This document shows positions 1-7,706 of a stretch of 56,456 nt of DNA, in pieces. Within the stretch, counting starts at the first letter, position 1. Each line of letters begins with the position of its first letter. Position numbers and translations under genes: made by a program. Below the pieces are notes generated by a model, which saw only the letters and a list, made by a program, of their open reading frames with translations, ran no database searches and was not told where the DNA came from. Source of the DNA: Hyphomicrobiales bacterium (lineage in GTDB: Bacteria; Pseudomonadota; Alphaproteobacteria; Rhizobiales; Methyloligellaceae); assembly GCA_021775555.1 (NCBI GenBank), contig JAJFHP010000030.1, positions 1-56,456 of the forward strand, read 5' to 3'.

Positions 1-360
1 TTCATCATTCATGTTGGTGGTCATGTGCTGGAACTTGACCTTGTTCTGCTCTTCAAAGGCCTGCTCCGGGGTCATTTCCCCGTCATTCACCGCCCGGCGG
101 ATGAGCAGCCACGAGGCAAGCTGCATGAGGCGCGTGGTCAGCCGCATGCTTTCAGTTGCATAGGCAAGGGAGACCTGGCTATCCAGGCCCTTGGCATCTG
201 CCCGGCCATCGCCATCAAGATAGGCAGCTGTCGCCTCAACCAGCGCCATGCCTTCCTGAAACACCACGGAGAACTGCTCCGACTCGGTGTATTTTTTCCC
301 AAATGGAATGGTGTTTTCTCTCGCCCCTTCAGGCGATCCGGTCTTTGACTCAACTGACAT
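1..360 (-). CDS. rcdA: RcdA/DUF1465 family protein, C-terminus cut by window edge
   Basis: Reading leftward from an ATG at 360, 120 codons are open and run off the window. The product begins MSVESKTGSPEGARENTIPF and contains the helix-rich segment TTRLMQLASWLLIRRAVNDG, typical of DUF1465. In Caulobacter this family is RcdA, a cytoplasmic adaptor that helps deliver the master regulator CtrA and other substrates to the ClpXP protease during the cell cycle. The family is about 160-180 aa, so roughly a third is missing here. Upstream (361-470) lies a cluster of TTAA motifs. Assignment rests on recognising the family by eye; a role in CtrA turnover is inferred from the Caulobacter homologue. Confidence 0.82.
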   Translation of the reverse strand, partial: MSVESKTGSPEGARENTIPFGKKYTESEQFSVVFQEGMALVEATAAYLDGDGRADAKGLDSQVSLAYATESMRLTTRLMQLASWLLIRRAVNDGEMTPEQAFEEQNKVKFQHMTTNMNDE

Positions 361-472
361 ATACTCAACGCTCCCGACCACAAACAGCGCTTATAATAGC
401 ACTTTTGACACCATATAACGCACGTTGCCTGAGAGTTAAGTTAACCGGGATCGCTTAATTTTTAACTGACGT

Positions 473-501
473 AAAAAAAGAGCCGCAACAAAGGCGGCTC
501 T
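473..501 (-). terminator. Rho-independent terminator downstream of the DUF1192 gene
   Basis: An 8-bp perfect stem (AGAGCCGC 479-486 with GCGGCTCT 494-501) closes a 7-nt loop. On the minus strand it is followed by seven T residues (479-473). It lies about 140 nt beyond the stop of the minus-strand DUF1192 gene and before rcdA, so it separates the two transcripts. The stretch between stop and terminator contains two further small stem-loops. Confidence 0.85.
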
Positions 502-642
502 AGAAGTTAACAGGGAGGCGTCAAACAGAGTGACCAAGAGCCACTCAGTATCCAGATGACTGGATAAGGCGAATGTTAACCCTGAACCTGCTAACAAAGG
601 GTTAATGGTAACCAGTTCCCTGCCAGCGTTTGATTTCATTCA

Positions 643-828
643 CTATTTAAAAACTGAGTCCGCCGCATCCCGCGACGACTCCTTCGATGCAATTTCCCCC
701 TTGATGCGGGAAATCTCACCGTCAAGCGCCTCGGCAAGTTCGCTCAGCTCCTCGATGGAATGGTTGGACAGATCGCAGCCAATCTCGAAGGCCTTCTTTT
801 TACGCGGCTCAAGTTCTTCCATATCCAT
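643..828 (-). CDS. DUF1192 family small protein
   Basis: A 61-aa protein starting MDMEELEPRKKKAFEIG and carrying the SIEELSELAEALDGEISRIK helix followed by a basic C-terminus, the pattern of DUF1192, an alphaproteobacterial family of unknown function. The C-terminal half is predicted to be one long amphipathic coiled coil. I chose the ATG at 828 because an AAGGGAG ribosome binding site lies just upstream; an in-frame ATG at 858 would add ten residues but lacks such a site. It is transcribed away from the quinone oxidoreductase gene and ends in a strong terminator at 473-501. No function can be assigned beyond the family name. Confidence 0.78.
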   Translation of the reverse strand: MDMEELEPRKKKAFEIGCDLSNHSIEELSELAEALDGEISRIKGEIASKESSRDAADSVFK

Positions 829-984
829 GGGTGCATCTCCCTTCGCGGGCCATCTCATGCCTGTTGATGTAAGGCTAAAGCCTTATCATTGGACAGCCAA
901 GCTCCCTTGAGGCACAAGGCAAATAGAGCTATCTCACTCTCGTTAAAACCGCTCCTTTCATTTTTTAAAAAATCGCAGGCCCTC

Positions 985-1986
985 ATGACCTCCATTCCCG
1001 ATACCATGTCTGCCATCGAAATCACTGAACCGGGCGGGCCGGATGTCCTGCAATCCCGGGAGATGCCCGTTCCTGAACCGGGCCCGGGACAGCTTCTGGT
1101 CAAAGTCCATACGGCCGGCGTCAACCGGCCCGACATCTTGCAGCGTACCGGTGCCTACCCCCCTCCCAAGGGATCATCACCCCTGCCCGGCCTTGAGATT
1201 TCGGGTGAAGTGGTCGCCACGGGACCCGACACGACACGCTTCAAGCTGGGGGACCAGGTCTGTGCGCTGACCTCTGGCGGCGGCTACGCGGAATATTGCG
1301 TGAGTGATGAGACATCAACACTTCCCGTGCCTAAGCGCTTGAGCATGGAAGAAGCGGCTGCGGTGCCCGAAACTTTCTTCACCGTCTGGCATAATGTGTT
1401 TGAGCGCGGCCAGCTCTTGGAAGGTCAGTGGCTGCTAGTGCATGGCGGGTCTTCGGGCATTGGCACCACCGCCATCCAGATGGCAGTTGCCCGTGGCGCC
1501 AGGGTCATTGTTACCGCCGGCACGCCAGAAAAGTGCAAGGCGTGCGAAAAGCTCGGCGCCACCCGCGCTATCAATTATCGCGATGAGGATTTTGTCGAGG
1601 TGGTGAAGGAAGTGACCGAAGGCCATGGCGCCGACGTCATTCTGGATATGGTTGGTGGCAGCTACATCGAACGCAATTTCAGTGCCGCGGCGGTGGACGG
1701 GCATATTGTGCAGATAGCCTTCCTTCAGGGTCCAAAAGCGGAATTGAGCTTCATGAGGGTCATGATGAAGCGCCTCACCGTCACCGGGTCCACATTGCGG
1801 GCACGCACAACTCAAGTGAAAGGCGAGATCGCCAACGCGGTTGAAAAAAATATCTGGCCGCTGGTTGAAGCAGGCAAGATGAAGCCTGTCATGGACGCGT
1901 CCTACCCGCTGAGCGAAGCCTCCAAGGCCCACGCCCACATGGAATCTGGCGAAAATATTGGCAAGATCGTGCTGAAAGTCGATTAA
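985..1986 (+). CDS. NAD(P)H quinone oxidoreductase, PIG3 type (zinc-independent MDR family)
   Basis: A 333-aa medium-chain dehydrogenase/reductase. The N-terminal GroES-like domain (EITEPGGPDVLQ onward) is followed by a Rossmann domain with the nucleotide-binding segment VHGGSSGIGTTAIQMA near residue 155. The wording matches the TP53I3/PIG3 quinone oxidoreductase branch, which reduces quinones with NADPH in the cytosol; no zinc-binding cysteine cluster is visible. The ATG at 985 (MTSIPDTMSAIEI) fits the family N-terminus; the frame stays open upstream to 889 but that part has no homologous look, and an ATG at 1006 is an alternative. It diverges from DUF1192; a small palindrome (AAGGCT/AGCCTT, 871-884) lies between them. 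Confidence 0.9.
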   Translation: MTSIPDTMSAIEITEPGGPDVLQSREMPVPEPGPGQLLVKVHTAGVNRPDILQRTGAYPPPKGSSPLPGLEISGEVVATGPDTTRFKLGDQVCALTSGGGYAEYCVSDETSTLPVPKRLSMEEAAAVPETFFTVWHNVFERGQLLEGQWLLVHGGSSGIGTTAIQMAVARGARVIVTAGTPEKCKACEKLGATRAINYRDEDFVEVVKEVTEGHGADVILDMVGGSYIERNFSAAAVDGHIVQIAFLQGPKAELSFMRVMMKRLTVTGSTLRARTTQVKGEIANAVEKNIWPLVEAGKMKPVMDASYPLSEASKAHAHMESGENIGKIVLKVD

Positions 1987-1995
1987 GCCTTGAGC

Positions 1996-2694
1996 TCAAT
2001 TGGGAAAATACTGAGCCGTCAGCCGGTCGCTGTAAGCGACGAGATTTTTATGTTTCGCGGTTGCGCCAACCAGCGGCGTATCAAAAATATCGCACAGCAG
2101 ACCGGCAATCGTTGCAAAGACCATTGCATCAGCTCCACATGGCTTGTCACCCATCAGATAAGGTTTGTCTCCGAGAAACGCCGCAATGTGATCGATCCCA
2201 CGAGTTGCCAGCTCTACGACCTCCACTTCAGAGTGGCGGCCCAGCCCCTGCCCCTTAAGATCGCGGCGCACTTGCCGGCGCACCATGGGAACCACGATCA
2301 GGCGTAATGGTGCCGGAATCGATTTAAAGAACACCGCCGGGCCTGCATTGAAATTTTCTTCCCTGAACCAGCGGGAATGCACAATGGCCCAATAAAGGTT
2401 GTCCTCACACAGTTTCTCAAAAGCCCAGGCGACAGCGCATTCCGCATCGCTCAACCCTTCATCAAAGTTGATGCCGCGCGTGTTCTCGAGGTGAATTCGA
2501 ATGAATGTCGAATCAGGCACCATAATGCCATCGTCGTCCATGTAAGGACCTTTGCCCTTTGGAGCTTTTTGCAGATTTGCTGTATCCGTCTTGAATTCTA
2601 GGTTGGCCATTTTCAGCAGTACAAGAGCCTTCATGCAGAAAGGAGAGGGATCAGGCAGACCGAAATTTGGACCAAAAGTATATAACGTGATCAT
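1996..2694 (-). CDS. Glutathione S-transferase-like protein (metaxin/FAX-type)
   Basis: A 232-aa soluble protein with an N-terminal thioredoxin fold (ITLYTFGPNFGLPDPSPFCM) and a helical C-terminal domain ending in GDKPCGADAMVFATIAGLL, the usual GST C-terminal signature position. The FGPNFGLPDPSPFCMKAL start, with insertion of PDPSP before the CxxC-like position, resembles the metaxin/'failed axon connections' branch rather than classical detoxifying GSTs, so the substrate is unknown and glutathione transfer is not certain. The ATG at 2694 is preceded by AAGGAG at a spacing of about ten. It is convergent with the quinone oxidoreductase (9-nt gap) and divergent from trcR. Confidence 0.8.
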   Translation of the reverse strand: MITLYTFGPNFGLPDPSPFCMKALVLLKMANLEFKTDTANLQKAPKGKGPYMDDDGIMVPDSTFIRIHLENTRGINFDEGLSDAECAVAWAFEKLCEDNLYWAIVHSRWFREENFNAGPAVFFKSIPAPLRLIVVPMVRRQVRRDLKGQGLGRHSEVEVVELATRGIDHIAAFLGDKPYLMGDKPCGADAMVFATIAGLLCDIFDTPLVGATAKHKNLVAYSDRLTAQYFPN

Positions 2695-2889
2695 TTAAAA
2701 ACTTCTCCTTGCAGTCCCAGCGGTACTTGGTTGCGCACAATAAGGTGCTTGCTTAAGGCGAAGATATGACGAAGACAGGCGATTGCCTCTTGGCTCTCAC
2801 GGCCTTATATAGAGGCCATCCCTTAATCACAGGATTCTTGTTGTCGCTTTTGCGTCTGTTAACGGACGGGGAGCAGAGAGGTCAGATTC

Positions 2890-3774
2890 ATGTCCCGTAT
2901 GCCACTGATGCCCAAGGCCACTGCCGTGTGGCTTGTCGAAAATACATCGCTCACATTCGACCAGATCGCCGAGTTCTGCCAACTGCACGTGCTCGAAGTG
3001 AAAGGCATTGCCGACGGTGACGTCGCGCATGGCATCAAGGGCATGGACGCAATCTCGTCAGGACAGTTGACGCGCGAGGAAATCCAGCGCGGGCAGGATG
3101 ATTCAAAATACCATTTGAAGCTCTCCGAGCCGAAAGTCGAAATCCCTGTGGTGAAGACCAAGAAGGGCCCCAAATACACGCCCGTGTCCCGGCGCCAGGA
3201 CCGCCCCAATGCTATCCTCTGGCTCCTGCGCCAACATGCCGAGCTAAAAGACAGCCAGATTATGCGCCTCGTCGGCACCACCAAGCCGACCATCGAGGCG
3301 ATCCGCGAGCGCACCCACTGGAACTCGCCCAACCTGCAGCCGGCTGATCCGGTAACCATGGCGTTGTGTTCTCAGACTGATCTGGACCGGGAAGTGCAGA
3401 AGGCCGCACGCCGCGTCGAGCGCGAGCGCAAGGTGGAGGAAAAAGACGCCATCAAGGCTGGAACCCTGCTGCCGACAGAAGAAACCGCCCCGGTGAAGAA
3501 AAAGAAAAAAGAAGCCAAGCTGGTGACAGCAGCCGAGCTTGCCGCTCACAAGGAGGCAACCGAAGCTGCCGCAATGGCCATGAAGCGTAGCGAGATTGCC
3601 GATGAGCAGCGCGGCGACAGAACAGCGGGTGAGCAGGCCGTCAGTGCCAAGGAGGAGGCGGAATCAGTGTTTGCCAAGCTCCAGGAGATCAAGAAGGACA
3701 ATCCTGAAGACGCACCAGTTGACAAGGCACCCGCAGATAAAGCGCCTTCCAACGAGGCGCCAGCAAGCGAGTAG
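2890..3774 (+). CDS. trcR: Cell cycle transcriptional regulator TrcR (DUF1013) with long charged tail
   Basis: Residues 1-175 (MSRMPLMPKATAVWLVENTS to QTDLDREVQKAA) are the DUF1013 domain, called TrcR after a Caulobacter cell-cycle regulator. The segment TPVSRRQDRPNAILWLLRQH and the following helix-turn-helix-like VGTTKPTIEAIRERTHWNS are the family's most conserved stretch and the likely DNA- or polymerase-contacting region. Residues 180-294 form a lysine/alanine/glutamate-rich tail, probably disordered, ending in a short degenerate repeat (APVDKAPADKAPSNEAPAS). The 294-aa length exceeds the DUF1013 core by over 100 residues. An ATG at 2890 follows GAGAGGTCA. Family assignment is firm; its regulon here is unknown. 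Confidence 0.85.
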   Translation: MSRMPLMPKATAVWLVENTSLTFDQIAEFCQLHVLEVKGIADGDVAHGIKGMDAISSGQLTREEIQRGQDDSKYHLKLSEPKVEIPVVKTKKGPKYTPVSRRQDRPNAILWLLRQHAELKDSQIMRLVGTTKPTIEAIRERTHWNSPNLQPADPVTMALCSQTDLDREVQKAARRVERERKVEEKDAIKAGTLLPTEETAPVKKKKKEAKLVTAAELAAHKEATEAAAMAMKRSEIADEQRGDRTAGEQAVSAKEEAESVFAKLQEIKKDNPEDAPVDKAPADKAPSNEAPASE

Positions 3775-3933
3775 CCACGGATAACGGCTCCGCCATGGAG
3801 ACCGGGTTTACTGGTGCCGGCAATATGAGCGGGCTCATGTCCGCCATACAGCGAACCACTCCTTGCCCGCCGCGCGCAAAGCGGGATGGATGATACGATC
3901 CGGTGTGAATTCAGCTGATGGAGATTACATTCC

Positions 3934-4872
3934 GTGTCCAGAATAATTCGCGTAGGCGGGGCCCAGTTGGGGCCATTGCAAAAATCTGAAGACCGGAAGA
4001 TTGCAATCGATCGCATGATCTCCCTGCTGGGCCAGGCACATGCAGATGACTGCCAGCTTGTCGTTTTTCCAGAACTCGCTTTAACCACATTTTTCCCGCG
4101 CTGGAATATGGATGATGCGCGCGAAATCGACTCCTATTTCGAGAGCGAGATGCCTAACGAGGCGACCAAGCCGTTATTTGATCGTGCAAAAGAACATGGC
4201 GTCGCAATCTCATTTGGCTATGCGGAAATCGCGGAGGAAAATGGAGTACGCCACCATTACAACACGTCGATCATCGTCGATAAGACCGGACACATCGTCG
4301 GCAAATATCGCAAGACCCATCTTCCCGGTCACGGTGAGTTCGACCCCGAGCGCGCCTTCCAGCATCTTGAGAAGAAATATTTCGAGGTCGGCAACACCGG
4401 CTTTCGCGTGTGGCGGTTTATGGATGGCATTATGGGCATGTGTATCTGCAATGACCGCCGCTGGCCCGAGACCTACCGGGTGATGGGCTTGCAGGGGGTA
4501 GAGATGGTGCTGCTCGGGTTCAACACGCCCGCCGCCAACTCCCAACGCACAGATGAACCCCCGGGTTTGAGAAATTTTCACAACGATCTTTCAGTTCAGG
4601 CGGGTGCATATCAAAACGGCACATGGGTTGTCGCCATAGCCAAGGCAGGAACTGAGGACGGCCATGAGCTGCTCGGCGGCTCTGCAATTGTCCACCCATC
4701 GGGTCAAATTGTTGCGCGCGCAAAAACCCTCGACGATGAGCTGATCGTCGCCGATTGCGATCTTGACGAATGCAATTTTTATAAAGAAACGATTTTCGAT
4801 TTCGACAGGCATCGCCGCATCGAACATTATGGCCTGATCACGGAGCAAACCGGCGTCGTGCGCCCGGACTGA
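3934..4872 (+). CDS. N-carbamoyl-D-amino acid hydrolase (nitrilase superfamily)
   Basis: A 312-aa cytosolic C-N hydrolase. The catalytic triad sits at the positions known for D-carbamoylases: Glu47 (VVFPELAL), Lys127 (KYRKTHLPG) and Cys172 (CICNDRRWPE). The enzyme releases free D-amino acid, CO2 and ammonia from N-carbamoyl-D-amino acids, the last step of hydantoin breakdown. The start is a GTG at 3934, with GGAG about ten bases upstream. No hydantoinase, racemase or permease gene is nearby, so it may act on carbamoyl amino acids from another source. The gene stands alone between trcR and a convergent SDR gene. Confidence 0.9.
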   Translation: MSRIIRVGGAQLGPLQKSEDRKIAIDRMISLLGQAHADDCQLVVFPELALTTFFPRWNMDDAREIDSYFESEMPNEATKPLFDRAKEHGVAISFGYAEIAEENGVRHHYNTSIIVDKTGHIVGKYRKTHLPGHGEFDPERAFQHLEKKYFEVGNTGFRVWRFMDGIMGMCICNDRRWPETYRVMGLQGVEMVLLGFNTPAANSQRTDEPPGLRNFHNDLSVQAGAYQNGTWVVAIAKAGTEDGHELLGGSAIVHPSGQIVARAKTLDDELIVADCDLDECNFYKETIFDFDRHRRIEHYGLITEQTGVVRPD

Positions 4873-4899
4873 AGCTCCGTCAAATCGATACCAACACGC

Positions 4900-5694
4900 C
4901 TAGCCCTTAGCTCCCACATCCACCGTGTAGTTCAGCGCCAACCGGCCACCGTCGGCATAGATCGTAGTCCCGGTAATATAGCTCGCCTCATCGCTGGTGA
5001 GGAAAGCGGCAATGGCGGCGATTTCCGATGGTTCGCCAATGCGCCCCATCGGCGTGCGGGAAAGGATCCGGTTCATAATCGCCTTGTCACTTGCCACCTC
5101 TTCCAGCATCTCGGTCATGATTGATCCGGGGCCAATGGCATTGACGCGAATGCCCTTGTCAGCAAGTGACAGCGCCATGGCCTTGGTGAGCTGTGACAGG
5201 CCGCCTTTGGCTACCGTGTAGGCCACATGATCGGGCAGTGCAAAAATCGCGTTCACGGATGACATGTTGACGATGGAACCGGGCGCCCTGCCCTCCTCCA
5301 CCTGGGCTACCATCTGACGCGCCACCGCCTGGCCGAGTAGAAACGGCCCCCTGAGATTGGACCTCAGTACAGCGTCGAACTCTTCTTCCTCCAGCTCCAG
5401 GAATGGTGAGCTGTCGAGTGTGGCGGCATTGTTGATGAGGATGTCTATTGCCCCGTGCCGATCCAGCGTCTCGGCAACGAGATTGCGCACATCGAGCTGG
5501 TCTCCGACATCACAGGCCACAAAACTTGCCTGTTCATTGCCCTCGGCGAGTTGCTGGCAAGACTTCTCACCGCTCTTCTCGTCGATATCCGCCAGCACCA
5601 ACTTCGCACCATCACCAAGAAACCGCTCCGCGCAGGCATAGCCGATACCCCGCGCGGCCCCGGTGATGATGGCTACTTTGTCCTTGAGCGACAT
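4900..5694 (-). CDS. SDR family NAD(P)-dependent oxidoreductase
   Basis: A 264-aa classical short-chain dehydrogenase. The cofactor motif TGAARGIG is at 11-18, followed by NNAA near 88-91, the catalytic Ser145/146 (NMSSVNA), Tyr159 and Lys163 (YTVAK), and the usual C-terminal YITGTTIYADGG. An Asp after strand 2 (LADIDEKSG) suggests preference for NAD(H). The substrate cannot be told from sequence; such enzymes act on sugars, steroids, hydroxy acids or acyl chains. The ATG at 5694 has a strong GAGGAGG site eight bases upstream. It faces the carbamoylase gene (27-nt gap between stops) and follows the LysE-type exporter gene on the same strand, so the two could be cotranscribed. Confidence 0.88.
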   Translation of the reverse strand: MSLKDKVAIITGAARGIGYACAERFLGDGAKLVLADIDEKSGEKSCQQLAEGNEQASFVACDVGDQLDVRNLVAETLDRHGAIDILINNAATLDSSPFLELEEEEFDAVLRSNLRGPFLLGQAVARQMVAQVEEGRAPGSIVNMSSVNAIFALPDHVAYTVAKGGLSQLTKAMALSLADKGIRVNAIGPGSIMTEMLEEVASDKAIMNRILSRTPMGRIGEPSEIAAIAAFLTSDEASYITGTTIYADGGRLALNYTVDVGAKG

Positions 5695-5735
5695 GACGGG
5701 CCCTCCTCTTGCACACGCACAGGCTAGGTCGGGTT

Positions 5736-6326
5736 TTACTGCGGGGCAAGGGCGGCGAGGGCAACAACGGCCAACATGGAGAGCGCCATGACGATGTTGA
5801 TGATGAACTGTGTGCGGGGATCAAGATTCAACCTGCGGACGGTTACGCCGGCCGCAAACCAGGCAATATGGATAGGGACCCAGAAAGCATTCATTATTGC
5901 CAACTTGATGAGTGTCTCAATAGGCAGGCTCTCGGGCCAGAAGGCAAAGCCGCTGAAAAATGTCGTGTTGACCGCGTAAGCTTTCGGATTGATGACCTGA
6001 AGCAAGATACCACTCAGCACGCCCGGCGCTGCCGGTGCCTTGCTGAACGCGATTGTGCTACCGGAAAAGGCGATGCGGGCCGCGAGATAAAACAGATAGG
6101 CACCGGATGCGAACAGAAAAAACATCCGTAGTGCCGGGTTCGACAGCATGATGGCGGCAAGCCCCGAAATCACCGCCAGAGAAACCAGATTTGTGCCGAT
6201 AAATAGTCCGATAAAATATCGCACGCCCTTGCGGTAGCCATAGGCCGACCCAACGCCCGCAGCGGAGAGAACTCCGGGACCGGGTGTGATGAAGAGAAAA
6301 AATACGGCCAAAGAGAATGTGAGCAT
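5736..6326 (-). CDS. LysE/RhtB family amino acid exporter
   Basis: About 196 aa with five to six hydrophobic segments and the family hallmark near the N-terminus (FFLFITPGPGVLSAAGVGSA) and the QVINPKAY motif around residue 120. Members export lysine, homoserine, threonine or related compounds across the inner membrane. I place the start at the ATG at 6326 (MLTFSLAVFF), because homologues begin there; a GTG at 6389 in the same frame would add 21 residues. It ends 41 nt before the SDR start, so cotranscription is plausible. Substrate unknown. Confidence 0.85.
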   Translation of the reverse strand: MLTFSLAVFFLFITPGPGVLSAAGVGSAYGYRKGVRYFIGLFIGTNLVSLAVISGLAAIMLSNPALRMFFLFASGAYLFYLAARIAFSGSTIAFSKAPAAPGVLSGILLQVINPKAYAVNTTFFSGFAFWPESLPIETLIKLAIMNAFWVPIHIAWFAAGVTVRRLNLDPRTQFIINIVMALSMLAVVALAALAPQ

Positions 6327-6470
6327 GGCGCGTGTATAGAGTTGAGCTGAGAACAGATCAATCCTGATACATGGTTGAATTTTATGCACTCACCTCTTTG
6401 CTGAAACTGTGCAAATGCTAATCTTGTCAGTTCTGCTCAAAAGATTCTCCTGCCCACCCGTGACCTCACA

Positions 6471-7691
6471 ATGATCCAATCAACTGGCCTGACCAAAATC
6501 GCCGAGACTCTGCGCTCTCCCAACTATGGCAGCTACGTTGTGGGGAATGGCATCTCGCTCATTGGCACCTGGATGCAACGTATCGCGGTTGGCTGGCTTG
6601 CATGGGAATTGACGGGTTCACCGCTCTGGCTCGGGATCATCGCATTTGCCGATTTGTTTCCAACGGTCCTCATCGGCCCTATTGGTGGTACGGTTGCCGA
6701 CCGGCATAATCGGCTGCGCCTGATGCAAATCACGCAAGGTCTCTCCTGTCTTCAAGCCACACTACTATTCGCCCTGACTATGACCGGGCAGATCACCATC
6801 CTTTATCTTGTCTGGCTGTCCTTGTTCCTCGGCATTGTATCCGCGCTTAACCAGCCAGCCCGTCTGGCGCTCATTCCCAGTCTGATTGAACCTCACAATC
6901 TCAATTCCGCGATCGGCATCAATTCGGTGATCTTCAACCTGGCCCGCTTCATCGGTCCGGCAATCGCCGGCGTTATTATTGCCAGCGGCAATGTGTCATG
7001 GGTATTCGCCCTGAACGCGATCTCCTTCACCTTTTTCCTGGCGATCCTGTTGCGGCTGCAACTCACCATCCCCCCTATGCCACCGCGCAAGCGCAAGCGT
7101 TTTATCGTCGATTTGATGGAGGGTATTGCCTATGCCATCCGTGACAAGACTATTTCTGTCCTGCTTTTCCTGATGATCGCCATTGGTCTGGGGGCGCGGC
7201 CTCTTGTTGAACTGCTGCCTGGTCTGGCCAGTGCTGTCTTTGGCGGCGGGCCTGGCACATTGGCATTGCTGACCTCTACTTTCGGCGTCGGGGCTATTGT
7301 CGGTGGTTTGTGGCTCGCGGGGCGCGATCAGAAACGCGACCTTTCCGGCATTGTGATCGCAGCCTCCTTCATTGTCGCATCAGCCTTAGCTGTCTTTGTC
7401 AGCACATCTTCGCTCTGGGTCGCGGTGCCAAGCGCCGCGATACTCGGCCTCGCCATGGTGACAACAGGCGCGGGCATACAGACGCTGCTGCAACTCAATG
7501 TGGATGGAAATATGCGCGGGCGTGTCCTCAGCCTCTACGGGCTTATTATACGTGGCGGCCCTGCAATCGGCGCTCTGAGCATGGGCTGGCTGGCGGAGTT
7601 TTACGGCCTGCGCTGGCCTCTGGCTGGAGGCGCTGTCCTTGTTGCATTCGCGGCATTGGTAATCACGATGCGAAAACGCAAAGCGCAATGA
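6471..7691 (+). CDS. MFS transporter (EntS/MFS_3-like exporter)
   Basis: A 406-aa inner-membrane protein with about twelve hydrophobic helices. It has the short cytoplasmic loop GGTVADRHNRLRLM between helices 2 and 3 (the MFS motif A position) and NQPARLALIPSLI after helix 4, both characteristic of the enterobactin-exporter-like MFS_3 group. Such proteins use the proton gradient to expel small molecules, but the cargo is not predictable. The ATG at 6471 follows a weak ribosome site. It is divergent from the LysE gene and convergent with prpE, with 15 nt between stops, and appears monocistronic. Confidence 0.88.
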   Translation: MIQSTGLTKIAETLRSPNYGSYVVGNGISLIGTWMQRIAVGWLAWELTGSPLWLGIIAFADLFPTVLIGPIGGTVADRHNRLRLMQITQGLSCLQATLLFALTMTGQITILYLVWLSLFLGIVSALNQPARLALIPSLIEPHNLNSAIGINSVIFNLARFIGPAIAGVIIASGNVSWVFALNAISFTFFLAILLRLQLTIPPMPPRKRKRFIVDLMEGIAYAIRDKTISVLLFLMIAIGLGARPLVELLPGLASAVFGGGPGTLALLTSTFGVGAIVGGLWLAGRDQKRDLSGIVIAASFIVASALAVFVSTSSLWVAVPSAAILGLAMVTTGAGIQTLLQLNVDGNMRGRVLSLYGLIIRGGPAIGALSMGWLAEFYGLRWPLAGGAVLVAFAALVITMRKRKAQ

Positions 7692-7706
7692 TCAGCAGCT
7701 TTTACC

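Noticed and set aside
436-639. 67-codon open frame on the minus strand after the DUF1192 gene
   Set aside because: It runs straight through the terminator-side hairpins, has no ribosome binding site and no recognisable protein character.
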